This document shows positions 52,097-60,905 of a DNA stretch of 64,000 bases, piece after piece. The position numbers and the translations under genes were made by a program. Source of the stretch: CAYXLI01 sp964464925 (GTDB taxonomy: Bacteria; Acidobacteriota; Terriglobia; Bryobacterales; Bryobacteraceae); assembly GCA_964464925.1 (NCBI GenBank), contig CAYXLI010000002.1, positions 62,001-126,000 on the forward strand, read 5' to 3'. Within the stretch, counting starts at the first letter, position 1, and every line of letters begins with the position of its first letter. The notes below the pieces were generated by a model. It had not been told where the DNA came from. It did not search any database and saw nothing but the letters and a program-made list of their open reading frames with translations.

Positions 52097-55000
52097 ATGC
52101 TATTCCGGCTGGGAACCTTGTCTTTGGCTCTTACGATAGCGGCTGCCGCGCAAACCGCGGCGCTCGAGCACTTCGAGAAGAAGATCCGGCCGGTGCTGGC
52201 CTCCCGCTGCTACGCGTGCCACGGACCCGCGGCCGCTACGCCCCAAGGCGGGTTGCGGCTCGATTCTGCGCAGGGCATCCGGAAAGGCGGCAACTCCGGG
52301 CCGCTCATTCTGCCGGGCGATCCCGAACAAAGCCTGCTCCTGCGCGCCATCCGCCACACCGACAAGAAGCTAAAGATGCCGCCCGGAGCGCCGCTGCCCC
52401 CCGACACCGTCGCGGACTTCGAGCTCTGGATTCGCAATGGAGCGCCGATTCCGGACGATTTCAAACCAGTCGAGAAGCAGGGCCCGAAGCTCTGGTCGCT
52501 GCAGAAGCCGAACCTGCCCGAACTGCCACACGTCCGAAACGAGGAGTGGCGCCGCAACGACGTTGATAATTTCATTCTGAGCCGCCTGGAAGCCAAAGAC
52601 CTGTCACCATCTCCGGAGGCCGGCAGGCGCACGCTGATCCGCAGGCTCACCTATGACCTGACCGGTTTGCCGCCTTCGGCCGAAGACATCGACCGCTTCG
52701 TGCACGATGACGCCCCGAACGCGTATGAGGCGCTGGTCGATCGGCTGCTCGCGTCCCCCCATTACGGCGAGAGGTGGGCGAGGCACTGGCTCGATGTCGC
52801 GCGCTATTCCGATTCCGTAAACGATGCTGTAAACTCCGGCCAGCGCTATCCGTGGTCGTATACCTACCGCGATTGGGTAATCCAGGCGTTCAACGAAGAC
52901 CTGCCGTACGACCGTTTCGTGCTCTATCAACTCGCCGCCGACCGGGTACCCAAGGTGGAGCCCAGGCATTTGGCGGCGCTCGGTTATCTGAGCCTGGGAC
53001 GGGAGTTTCCGAAAAGCTTCCCGGAAACCGTCGACGATCGCATCGACGCCGTCGCAAGAGGGTTCCTTGGACTGACGGTCGCGTGCGCCCGTTGCCACGA
53101 CCATAAATTTGATCCGATCCCGACGCGCGACTACTATTCGATGTACTCGATCTTCTCCAACATTCGTGCCCCGAAGGGTCTTCCCTTGCTCGGCAAGCCA
53201 GGCGCTCCGTCGCCGCGCCAGGCTCTGTACCAGGAGCGACTCGATCGTATCGAGAAGGACTATCAGGCATACCGTGTCCGCCGCAATGCCGAGATGGTCG
53301 CATTCTTCAAAACGCAAACGGCGGAGTATCTCGTCGCATCCCGCGATGCCGAGTCATTGAGTAATCCCGAAATCGAGGACCTGGTGCGCGAGCGCCAACT
53401 CAATCAGCACGTCCTGAGCCGCTGGAGAAAGTTCCTTCGTGAATCGAAGGCCGCCGATGAGCCGGTCTTCCGCCTGTGGCACAAAGCCGCAACCATTCCG
53501 GACAAGGAGTTTGCGGCAAAGTGGCCGGCCATCGACAAGACCGGAGCCGTCTGCGATGTGACTGCGGCGCGGTCTCTCCGCGATCTGGCGGCGGCGTACG
53601 CAGCTGTGCTGGCAAAACACGATCGCGCGGAGCCCTACTCCGAACCAGAAGCCGAGCGGCTGCGGGCCGTGATGCACGGGCCTAATTCGCCTGCCGATGT
53701 GCCGCTCGATCAGTTCGAGTTGATCTACACCGAAGGCGACAGCAATAACACCCGATCGATTCTGAATCGTTACAACAGCATGCTGGCGCTTTCAGCCTAC
53801 GATGGAGCCCCTCCGCGAGCGATGGCGGTGGAGGACGTTCCGCACCCGGTGCCTACACACGTCTTCGTGCGCGGCAATCCGAACAATCCGGGAGCGCTGG
53901 CGCCCGCTCACTTCCTCTCTTGCCTCGGCGGCGGAGAGGACAAACCCTTCCGGGACGGTAGCGGACGTCTCGAATTAGCGAAGGCAATTATCGATCCGCA
54001 AAACCCCCTGACCGCCCGCGTCATGGTAAACCGCGTCTGGATGCACCATTTCGGGGCGGGACTGGTGCGCACGCCAAGCGATTTCGGGTTCCGCGGCGAC
54101 CCGCCCACTCATCCTGAGTTGCTCGACTATCTCGCGGCGAAGTTTGTCGAATCCGGATGGTCCTTGAAGAAGCTTCACAAGATGATTCTCATGTCGGCCA
54201 CGTACCGGCAGGCGAGTTCCGACAACCCGGCAGCGCGCGCCGTCGATCCTGAAAATCTACTGCTGTGGCGGATGAACCGGAAGCGCCTGGAGATCGAGAG
54301 TTTGCGGGATTCCATGCTGGCGGCGGCAGGACGCCTCGATCTCAACTTGGGCGGCGTTCCCTTCTCCCTGACGGCGGAGCCTTCAGTGCCGCGGCGCTCG
54401 GTCTACGGATTCATCGAGCGCGGCCGTGTTCCAGCCCTGCTGAGTGCGTTCGATTTTGCTTCGCCCGACCAGCATGCGCCCATGCGGTACACCACCACCG
54501 TGCCACAGCAAGCTCTGTTTTTTCTGAACAGCCCGTTTGTCGCGGAGCAGAGCCGCGCCTTGGTCGCGCGTCCCGAAGTGGTCAACGCGAAGAATCCCAC
54601 AGATAAAATTCGACAACTGTACCTCCTGGTCTTCGGACGCACGCCGCAGGAGCAGGAAGTTCAGTCTGGCGTGACGTTCATATCGCAAGGCGAGGAGCCT
54701 GTACCGGAGCCAGTGGGCGGCTCCGCGTGGCAATACGGTATCGGCAGTGGTGAGGCGTTCCGGCCCTTTCCGGTGTTCGTCGACGGCCGGTGGCAGGGAG
54801 GCTCGGTGCTGCCCTCATCCAGCTTCGGCAAAGCCGTGATGCGAGCGGTGGGCGGCGAACCGGGCGAGGGGCCGAATCAAGCCGTCGTGCGCCGCTGGGT
54901 GAGTCCGTTATCCGGCACGATGAGCATAGAAGGCACTTTGCGGCACAACCAGAACGCGGTGGCCTTTGGAGATGGCGTCAGAGGGCGCATCGTGTCCAGC

Positions 55001-55279
55001 CGCCTGGGCGAGTTGGCGTCCTGGGTAGTCAACGGGTCCAGTGCCGAAACGAAGCTGAGCGGCTTGCAGGTGGAGAAAGGCGACATCATCGAGTTCATCG
55101 TGGACGGGCGGAAGGATCCGGAGAATGATGCGTTTGCCTGGGCGCCGGTGATCGCCGTGGGCGAGCGAACCTGGAACGCGAAGAACGAATTCGCCGGGCC
55201 GGCTCCGCAGCCTCTCGGTGTTTGGGCGCGCTACGCACAGGTCCTGCTGGAGACTAATGAATTCGCATTCGTGGATTGA
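52097..55279 (+). CDS. PSCyt1-DUF1549-DUF1553 protein with an extra C-terminal beta-sandwich
   Basis: 1060 residues from the ATG at 52097, which has GAGG at 8-base spacing; a TTG at 52091 is too close to it. The order is a signal peptide (LSLALTIAAAAQ), PSCyt1 with CYACHGP near 38-44, DUF1549 (FILSRLEAKDLSPSPEAGRRTLIRR, CARCHDHKFDPI), DUF1553 (NPLTARVMVNRVWMHHFGAGL, DQHAPMRYTTTVPQQALFFLNSPF), then an added 170-residue beta-rich module from about 885 (FVDGRWQGG, GTMSIEGTLRH, EFIVDGRKDPENDAFAWAPVI). The extra module is absent from the other pairs here and resembles a carbohydrate-binding sandwich. The 3' end meets the DUF1501 gene. Confidence 0.88.
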   Translation: MLFRLGTLSLALTIAAAAQTAALEHFEKKIRPVLASRCYACHGPAAATPQGGLRLDSAQGIRKGGNSGPLILPGDPEQSLLLRAIRHTDKKLKMPPGAPLPPDTVADFELWIRNGAPIPDDFKPVEKQGPKLWSLQKPNLPELPHVRNEEWRRNDVDNFILSRLEAKDLSPSPEAGRRTLIRRLTYDLTGLPPSAEDIDRFVHDDAPNAYEALVDRLLASPHYGERWARHWLDVARYSDSVNDAVNSGQRYPWSYTYRDWVIQAFNEDLPYDRFVLYQLAADRVPKVEPRHLAALGYLSLGREFPKSFPETVDDRIDAVARGFLGLTVACARCHDHKFDPIPTRDYYSMYSIFSNIRAPKGLPLLGKPGAPSPRQALYQERLDRIEKDYQAYRVRRNAEMVAFFKTQTAEYLVASRDAESLSNPEIEDLVRERQLNQHVLSRWRKFLRESKAADEPVFRLWHKAATIPDKEFAAKWPAIDKTGAVCDVTAARSLRDLAAAYAAVLAKHDRAEPYSEPEAERLRAVMHGPNSPADVPLDQFELIYTEGDSNNTRSILNRYNSMLALSAYDGAPPRAMAVEDVPHPVPTHVFVRGNPNNPGALAPAHFLSCLGGGEDKPFRDGSGRLELAKAIIDPQNPLTARVMVNRVWMHHFGAGLVRTPSDFGFRGDPPTHPELLDYLAAKFVESGWSLKKLHKMILMSATYRQASSDNPAARAVDPENLLLWRMNRKRLEIESLRDSMLAAAGRLDLNLGGVPFSLTAEPSVPRRSVYGFIERGRVPALLSAFDFASPDQHAPMRYTTTVPQQALFFLNSPFVAEQSRALVARPEVVNAKNPTDKIRQLYLLVFGRTPQEQEVQSGVTFISQGEEPVPEPVGGSAWQYGIGSGEAFRPFPVFVDGRWQGGSVLPSSSFGKAVMRAVGGEPGEGPNQAVVRRWVSPLSGTMSIEGTLRHNQNAVAFGDGVRGRIVSSRLGELASWVVNGSSAETKLSGLQVEKGDIIEFIVDGRKDPENDAFAWAPVIAVGERTWNAKNEFAGPAPQPLGVWARYAQVLLETNEFAFVD

Positions 55280-55290
55280 GTGAGGCGGCA

Positions 55291-56700
55291 ATGAAGAATA
55301 CCGATTTGTTCGTGACCCGGCGGGAGATGCTGTCGCGTTGCGGTATGGGGATGGGCATGGTGGCCCTCACGTCCGTTCTGCAGGGGGCGACGGCCGCTAC
55401 GAATCCCTTGGCTCCCAAGGAGCCGCCCATGCCTGCCAAGGCCAAACGCGTAGTGCATCTGTTCATGAACGGCGGCGCATCCCATGTGGACACGTTCGAT
55501 CCCAAACCTTCGCTGGCGAAGTACGCCGGGAAGCCGATTCCGATCACGTTGAAGACGGAGCGCCGGACCGGGGCCGCATTCCCCTCTCCTTTCCAGTTCC
55601 GGAAATTCGGCCAGAGCGGTGCGGAGGTCAGCGAGATCTTCTCGAATGTCGGAGCCTGTGCCGACGACCTTTGCATCATCCGCTCCATGCATACCGACAT
55701 TCCCAATCATGAACCGTCGCTGATGATGATGAACTGCGGTGACGTTCGCCAGGTGAGGCCCAGCTTCGGATCCTGGGTGACGTATGGCCTCGGCTCCGAA
55801 AATCAGAATCTGCCGGGGTTCATGGTCCTCTGCCCGGATGGACTGCCGACCCAAGGAAATCAGAACTGGCGCTCCGCGTTTCTGCCGGGAGCCTACCAGG
55901 CGACGCATATCGATACGCGTGAAACCCAGATTGAAAAACTGATCGAGAACATACGGAACAGCTTCACCACCTCCAAGGAACAGCGCCGGCAACTGGATCT
56001 GCTGACCGAACTGAATCGGGGCTATCAGGAGAAAAGGCAAAACGATGCGCTCCTGGAGGCGCGCGTGCAATCGTTTGAGCTGGCCTACCGGATGCAAATG
56101 GAGGCCGATGACGCGTTCGATTTGTCCAAAGAGCCCGAACACATCCGTAAGATGTACGGCGACGGGCTACAGGCGCGGCAGATGATGATCGCACGCCGCC
56201 TGCTGGAGCGCGGCGTCCGGTTCGTCCAGGTGTGGCATGGCGCCGGACAGCCGTGGGACAGCCATGACGATATCCGCAAGAATCACGGCCGGTTGGCGAA
56301 GGAGTGCGATCAACCCATAGCCGCGCTGATCAAGGACCTGAAGCAGCGCGGTATGTTGGAGGACACCCTCGTTATCTGGGGCGGAGAGTTCGGGCGTACA
56401 CCGACGGTGGAATTGCCCGACTTAGGAGCTAACTCCGGCATGGTGAATGGCCGCGATCACAATCCATACGGCTTCAGCATGTGGCTTGCCGGAGCGGGAC
56501 TGAAAAAAGGTCTGGTGTACGGCGCCACGGATGAGTTCGGGTTTGCGGCCGCGGAGGACAAGGTGCACGTTCATGACCTGCACGCGACCCTGCTGCACCT
56601 GCTCGGGTTCGATCATGAGAAGTTCACGTATCGCTACGCGGGGCGGGACTTCCGCCTGACCGATGTGCACGGGCACGTCGTTCGCGAGTTGCTGGCTTGA
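55291..56700 (+). CDS. DUF1501 family exported protein
   Basis: 469 residues from the ATG at 55291, chosen for GAGG at 5-base spacing; an in-frame TTG at 55276 would overlap the preceding stop but has no Shine-Dalgarno. A twin-arginine leader VTRREMLSRCGMGMGMVALTS begins at residue 8. Motifs are HLFMNGGASHVDTFDPKP, MIARRLLERGVRFVQVWHG, WGGEFGRTPTVE, GRDHNPYGFSMWLAGAG and VHDLHATLLHLLGFDH. It is the partner of the gene ending at 55279 and is convergent with galT (4 bases between). Confidence 0.88.
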   Translation: MKNTDLFVTRREMLSRCGMGMGMVALTSVLQGATAATNPLAPKEPPMPAKAKRVVHLFMNGGASHVDTFDPKPSLAKYAGKPIPITLKTERRTGAAFPSPFQFRKFGQSGAEVSEIFSNVGACADDLCIIRSMHTDIPNHEPSLMMMNCGDVRQVRPSFGSWVTYGLGSENQNLPGFMVLCPDGLPTQGNQNWRSAFLPGAYQATHIDTRETQIEKLIENIRNSFTTSKEQRRQLDLLTELNRGYQEKRQNDALLEARVQSFELAYRMQMEADDAFDLSKEPEHIRKMYGDGLQARQMMIARRLLERGVRFVQVWHGAGQPWDSHDDIRKNHGRLAKECDQPIAALIKDLKQRGMLEDTLVIWGGEFGRTPTVELPDLGANSGMVNGRDHNPYGFSMWLAGAGLKKGLVYGATDEFGFAAAEDKVHVHDLHATLLHLLGFDHEKFTYRYAGRDFRLTDVHGHVVRELLA

Positions 56701-56704
56701 ATTG

Positions 56705-57718
56705 TCAAACCTGCTTCAGGCGCTCGGCGGCCGATTCCGGGGTAATGTCCCGCTGGGGCATGCCAAGCATTTCAAAACCCACCATAAACTTACGGACGGT
56801 GGCCGAACGCAGCAACGGTGGATAATAATGCGCGTGAAAGTGCCACTCCGGGTGTGATTGGCCATCCGTCGGGGTCTGGTGGAAGCCCATGGTGTACGGG
56901 AACGAGACCTGGAAGAGATTGTCGTAGCGCGTCGTAAGCTGCTTCATGATCCCGGCCAGATCCGTTCGCTGCTTGTCGGAAAGATCCGGGAAAGCCCCGG
57001 CGTGCCCGCGTGAAATCAGCATGGTTTCAAACGGCCAGACCGCCCAGAACGGCACCACCGCCAGAAACGAATCGTTTTCGCAAACGATGCGGATGCGCTC
57101 CCTTTCCTCGATACGCGCGTAATCACAAAGAAGGCAGTGCCCCTTGGTCTGCAGGTAGGCCGCTTGCGAGGCGCTCTCCTTGGCGACCTCGTTCGGGAGC
57201 GTCTCGGTGGACCAGATCTGGCAATGCGGATGCGGATTACTGGCGCCCATCATTTCGCCGCGGTTTTCGAAGATCTGGACGTAGCGGATGAAGTTATGGC
57301 TCGCAAGTTCACGATACTGTTCGACCCACGTATCAATCACACGGCGGATCCCTTCGACCGGCATACGGGCGACCGTTAGGCTGTGGTTCGGGTCAAAGCA
57401 GACGACCCGGCAGATGCCGCGTTCCGACTCGGCTATCAGCAGATCCCGTTCGTTCTCCGAAACCGCCGGAATTTCTGGTTTCAGGGCCGCGTAGTCGTTA
57501 TCGAAGACGAAAGTGCTCGTGTAGTTCGGATTTCTCGCTCCTCCGGCGCGCGCATTGCCCGGGCATAGATAGCATTCCGGGTCGTAGGTGGGCTGTACGG
57601 GCGCCGCAGTCTTCTCGATCTGGCCCTGCCACGGCCGCTGCGTGCGGTGTGGAGAAACCAGAACCCATTCGCGGGTGAGGGGGTTAAAACGTCGGTGAGG
57701 TTCGGTGGCAAGCGTCAC
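56705..57718 (-). CDS. galT: Galactose-1-phosphate uridylyltransferase
   Basis: 337 residues, class I GalT of the HIT superfamily. The active-site His triad is in NPHPHCQIW, preceded by NRGEMMGAS. Zinc-site elements are CYLC (near 50) and the later HCLLC. HPEWHFHAHYYPP at the C-terminus supplies the iron/zinc-side ligands. It transfers UMP between UDP-glucose and galactose-1-phosphate in the Leloir pathway. No galK or galE is adjacent, so it is transcribed separately from its pathway partners. Confidence 0.93.
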   Translation of the reverse strand: MTLATEPHRRFNPLTREWVLVSPHRTQRPWQGQIEKTAAPVQPTYDPECYLCPGNARAGGARNPNYTSTFVFDNDYAALKPEIPAVSENERDLLIAESERGICRVVCFDPNHSLTVARMPVEGIRRVIDTWVEQYRELASHNFIRYVQIFENRGEMMGASNPHPHCQIWSTETLPNEVAKESASQAAYLQTKGHCLLCDYARIEERERIRIVCENDSFLAVVPFWAVWPFETMLISRGHAGAFPDLSDKQRTDLAGIMKQLTTRYDNLFQVSFPYTMGFHQTPTDGQSHPEWHFHAHYYPPLLRSATVRKFMVGFEMLGMPQRDITPESAAERLKQV

Positions 57719-57798
57719 TATGGTGATTGTAGGACGCGAGAGGGTAGGTATGCCCCTCTTGCATCCGTGACATAGTACTAATCGTTAGCAAACGTTCA

Positions 57799-57827
57799 TT
57801 CTTGGCTGAGGATGAAACAGGTATAAT
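57799..57827 (+). promoter_or_regulatory. Candidate promoter of the radical SAM gene
   Basis: A perfect -10 TATAAT (57822-57827) with TTCTTG at 57799-57804 and a 17-base spacer. The -35 is weak. The predicted leader is about 50 bases and contains GGAAAGG well upstream of the ATG at 57883. Confidence 0.5.
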
Positions 57828-57882
57828 TGAAAGCCAGTCCTACTTTCTTTAGCAATCGGAAAGGCCAGGACGAGTATCATTT

Positions 57883-58977
57883 ATGAGCGCTTCAATTCCC
57901 TCAGTAAATCATTTATACCGAAGAGTTTACGAGGGTGTGAACTATCGGCTACGGACCTTCGCCGGGGGACGGTTTGCCGACCATTGCAGGCCGACCTCGA
58001 TCGGAATGATGGTGACGGACCGTTGCAATGCCAAGTGCGTTCATTGCGATATCTGGAAGAACCGCGGGCAAGAGGAAACGCCCACGCTCGATCAGTGGAA
58101 GAAGATGCTCACTGATCTGCGTAACTGGTTGGGTCCCGTGCACTTCTACTTCAGCGGAGGCGAGGCCCTTCTGCGCGTTTGGTCTACGGATATGGCCGCT
58201 CACGGGGCCAAAGTGGGGCTGCTCGTAGAGTTTCTCACCCATGGGTATTGGGAAGACCAGACCCGCATCGAAGCGTTGGCCAACGCGAATCTCTGGCGCA
58301 TCACGATGTCACTCGACGGCATTGGTGAAGCGCACTCCATCGTGCGAGGCAAGCCGGGTTTCTTCGAAAAGACGATGAAGTCTTTCGAGACGGTGAAACG
58401 GGTTCGAAAGGAAAAGGGCTATGCGACGCGAGTGCGGTTCAAGACCGTGGTGATGTCGCATAATCTGCACGATATTTCAAACGTCGCAAAGTTCGCCGGT
58501 CAGCACGAAAACGTCGAGGTCTTCTATCAGGCAGTGGAGCAGAACTACAATACGCCGGAAGATCCCCGCTGGTTTGAGAAGAGCCCGAACTGGCCGCGCG
58601 ACACGAACAAGGTAATCGCCGCCGTCACTGACCTGATCCGCTTGAAGCGGGAGGGGCTGCCGATTGCGAACAGCTACGATCAGTTGGAAGCGATGATTCC
58701 TTACTTCCAGAATCCGGACGCATTCCGCATTCAAATGCAATCCCACCAGGCTCACGAGCATCGCGCCCTGTGCGCCGCCCTCACCAGCTTGCAGTTCATG
58801 CCGAACGGGGACGTGCTGGCCTGCTACGGCCAGCCCGCGATCGGCAATATCAAAACGACTCCGATTCGCGAAATCTGGGAGAACCGTCCTAAGTGGTGGA
58901 ATGAGGGCTGCTGCCTGTCACGGCGATGTACCGATGCAGAGAAGGAAACCCTCTCGCTGACCACGATCTCTGTCTGA
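57883..58977 (+). CDS. Radical SAM protein with a C-terminal SPASM-like region
   Basis: 364 residues. The CX3CX2C cluster-binding motif is at Cys48, Cys52 and Cys55 (DRCNAKCVHCDIW), followed by YFSGGEALL, the SAM-binding GGE motif. The C-terminal region has Cys residues (ALCAALTSLQF, GDVLACYGQPAIGNI, EGCCLSRRC) laid out like a SPASM or twitch extension with an auxiliary Fe-S cluster. Such enzymes modify peptides or sugars. It is followed after 8 bases by a glycosyltransferase gene, so a role in making a glycan or glycosylated product is likely, but the substrate is unknown. Confidence 0.87.
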   Translation: MSASIPSVNHLYRRVYEGVNYRLRTFAGGRFADHCRPTSIGMMVTDRCNAKCVHCDIWKNRGQEETPTLDQWKKMLTDLRNWLGPVHFYFSGGEALLRVWSTDMAAHGAKVGLLVEFLTHGYWEDQTRIEALANANLWRITMSLDGIGEAHSIVRGKPGFFEKTMKSFETVKRVRKEKGYATRVRFKTVVMSHNLHDISNVAKFAGQHENVEVFYQAVEQNYNTPEDPRWFEKSPNWPRDTNKVIAAVTDLIRLKREGLPIANSYDQLEAMIPYFQNPDAFRIQMQSHQAHEHRALCAALTSLQFMPNGDVLACYGQPAIGNIKTTPIREIWENRPKWWNEGCCLSRRCTDAEKETLSLTTISV

Positions 58978-58985
58978 CACAGCGA

Positions 58986-60119
58986 ATGAAGACCGTTCTG
59001 TCTCTGTATGGCCTGGAGCCAAAGCGAGTAGGCGGCATGGAAGCACTGGTCCTGGAGACCACGCTCCAACTCGCTGAGCACGGTTGGCGGCATGTAGCCG
59101 CGTTCTCCGGCCCTCCTTCACCGGCCGCAAAGGAATACCTCACTCATCCGAATTTGACACTGGAAGTTGTGGAACACCCGTGGGCCGTCAATGGCAGCAC
59201 CCTGAGTGCGGTGCGGGCGCTCCTGACACGTTACCGGCCCGAGGTTCTCCATTTCCTCTACACAGGATTCCTCGGTCCGTATCCCTGGCTGGCAAAGCTG
59301 TCCGGAGTCAAGCGGGTGCTGTTTACGGATCAGGGCTCCCACGAAGAGGGTTATGAAGCATATCCCGCGCCCGTTTGGAAGCGCATCGCGGGACGTGTCA
59401 TCAACGCACACCTGGACCGGGTGATTTGCGTGAGCGACAGCAACCGCCAAATTCTGGAGACTCGAGGGATTCTCCCGTCCAGCCGCATCACTCGCATCTA
59501 CAACGGCAATTACCTGAATCATGGGCCGGCGGACGCGATGGCGGCGCGCTTCAAGCAGCGCTTCTCCATACCGGCAGAACGGCGCGTGGTGCTGCAGGTC
59601 AGTTCGATGATTCGAGAGAAAGGCATTGACGATCTGCTGGAGGCTGCCGCGGAGGTGCTGCAGCAACGGACAGACGTACAGTTTGTCTTTGGCGGCGACG
59701 GCAAATCGCTTCCGGAGTATCAGCGGAAGGCGGACCAGTTGGGAATCGCCGGACACGTTACCTTTACCGGCCTCTTGCAGAATCCGCTGGAAGACGGCGC
59801 CTTCGCGGCGGCCGACATTGTGTGCCAGGTTTCGCGATGGACCGAGGCCTTCGGCATCTCGATCAGCGAAGCGATGTCGTTCTGCCGGCCGATCGTGGCG
59901 ACTACCGTGGGAGGCATTCCGGAACTGGTTGAGGATGGAGTGACCGGATACCTGGTTCCGAAGCGCGATCCGAAGGCCATCGCGAACCGGCTTCTGCGGC
60001 TGTTGGCCGATCCGGCGCTGCGGGCTCGGATGGGGTCGGCGAGCCGCCGGAAAGCGGAAGAGAATTTCGACTTGAGGAACGTAGTCGCACAGATTCTCCG
60101 AGAGTACGGAATCGCCTAG
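58986..60119 (+). CDS. Glycosyltransferase family 4 protein
   Basis: 377 residues from the ATG at 58986; an in-frame ATG at 58926 would lie inside the radical SAM gene. It has the GT-B fold: N-terminal LSLYGLEPKRVGGMEALVLETTLQLAEHG, central VLQVSSMIREKGIDDLLEAAAEV and FVFGGDGKSLPEYQ, and the nucleotide-sugar EX7E motif in EAFGISISE, then GGIPELVEDGVTGYLVP. It transfers a sugar from an activated donor with retention of configuration. It is coupled with the radical SAM gene. The last 4 bases overlap the convergent SnoaL-like gene. Confidence 0.9.
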   Translation: MKTVLSLYGLEPKRVGGMEALVLETTLQLAEHGWRHVAAFSGPPSPAAKEYLTHPNLTLEVVEHPWAVNGSTLSAVRALLTRYRPEVLHFLYTGFLGPYPWLAKLSGVKRVLFTDQGSHEEGYEAYPAPVWKRIAGRVINAHLDRVICVSDSNRQILETRGILPSSRITRIYNGNYLNHGPADAMAARFKQRFSIPAERRVVLQVSSMIREKGIDDLLEAAAEVLQQRTDVQFVFGGDGKSLPEYQRKADQLGIAGHVTFTGLLQNPLEDGAFAAADIVCQVSRWTEAFGISISEAMSFCRPIVATTVGGIPELVEDGVTGYLVPKRDPKAIANRLLRLLADPALRARMGSASRRKAEENFDLRNVVAQILREYGIA

Positions 60120-60490
60120 AGTTCCGGCGTAAACGGGTTATCGAGCACGAAGAGCCATGTGCCGTTCGGTTGGCGGCGCACCACTTCACTGCTCATCCCT
60201 CGCAGCGCCACTCCCCTGCCCGGACCACCGGCTTCAATCAGCCAACCTCCGTGCAATAACGCCAGACCGTCGCCCGATTCCAGCACAATGCGAGTCTTCA
60301 TGGTCATTTGTCCCTTCATTTCCAGCCACCCGCTGAGTGCCTCTCTGATTGCCTCATGACCGGTTACAGGTTCGCCATTCGCAAGCAGGACAGCCGAGGG
60401 CTCGTAAAGTTGCAGAAGGCCGTCGAGGTCAGCGGCGTTGAAGGCTTCCACGAATTGGGTGTGAATCTCCGCGGGCGTACGTGCTGGCAT
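60116..60490 (-). CDS. SnoaL-like / DUF4440 (NTF2-fold) protein
   Basis: 124 residues with a cone-shaped alpha+beta barrel pattern: IHTQFVEAFNAADLDGLLQLYEPSAVLLA, GHEAIREALSGWLEMKG, ALLHGGWLIEAG, RRQPNGTWLFVLDNP. This fold serves in isomerases, hydrolases and ligand-binding proteins, so only the fold is assigned. The closing TWLFVLDNPFTPEL is typical of stress- or detoxification-type members. Confidence 0.75.
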   Translation of the reverse strand: MPARTPAEIHTQFVEAFNAADLDGLLQLYEPSAVLLANGEPVTGHEAIREALSGWLEMKGQMTMKTRIVLESGDGLALLHGGWLIEAGGPGRGVALRGMSSEVVRRQPNGTWLFVLDNPFTPEL

Positions 60491-60905
60491 TAGAGACCTC
60501 TCTTAAATCTGAAGTCGAACAGTTTGGATGATCATAGCAGCGATCGTGACAGCGGAAAACCACCATATGGGCAGCAGAAGCGAGTAGTTGTGCTCCAGCG
60601 TGGGGACCGGAGAAGCAAACAACGTGCCCCGAATAGGATGAGACCGGATAGGATATTGACAAGAAGTTGCCTGCTGTTGCTTCGCGCGCGAAGAGCAGCA
60701 GGCAAAAGACAGGTTTGGCAAGGGATTGCCCCGAATGTGCCAGCTTCAGCTTGCACCTCGTTGCGGGAAAATACAATAGCCTGTTTGCGTGAAGGCCCCG
60801 GCCCAAATTCCGGGTACCACTCCATTCGGGAACAGGATGCGCCGGTTGATAATTCTGTTTGGGTCTCCAGAATCCCGCAACCGTGCGATGGGAGCTTGAT
60901 TGCGA
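60491..60905. other. Intergenic region without a supported gene
   Basis: About 410 bases between the SnoaL-like gene and the histidine kinase. A minus-strand frame at 60503-60721 ends in a hydrophobic stretch (YSLLLPIWWFSAVTIAAMI) that could be the tail of a small membrane peptide, but its start and upstream part look random and there is no ribosome-binding site. A second minus frame (60532-60825) also has one hydrophobic run (LLVNILSGLILFGA). These may be the remains of a decayed small membrane-protein gene. I see no RNA or repeat. Confidence 0.3.
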
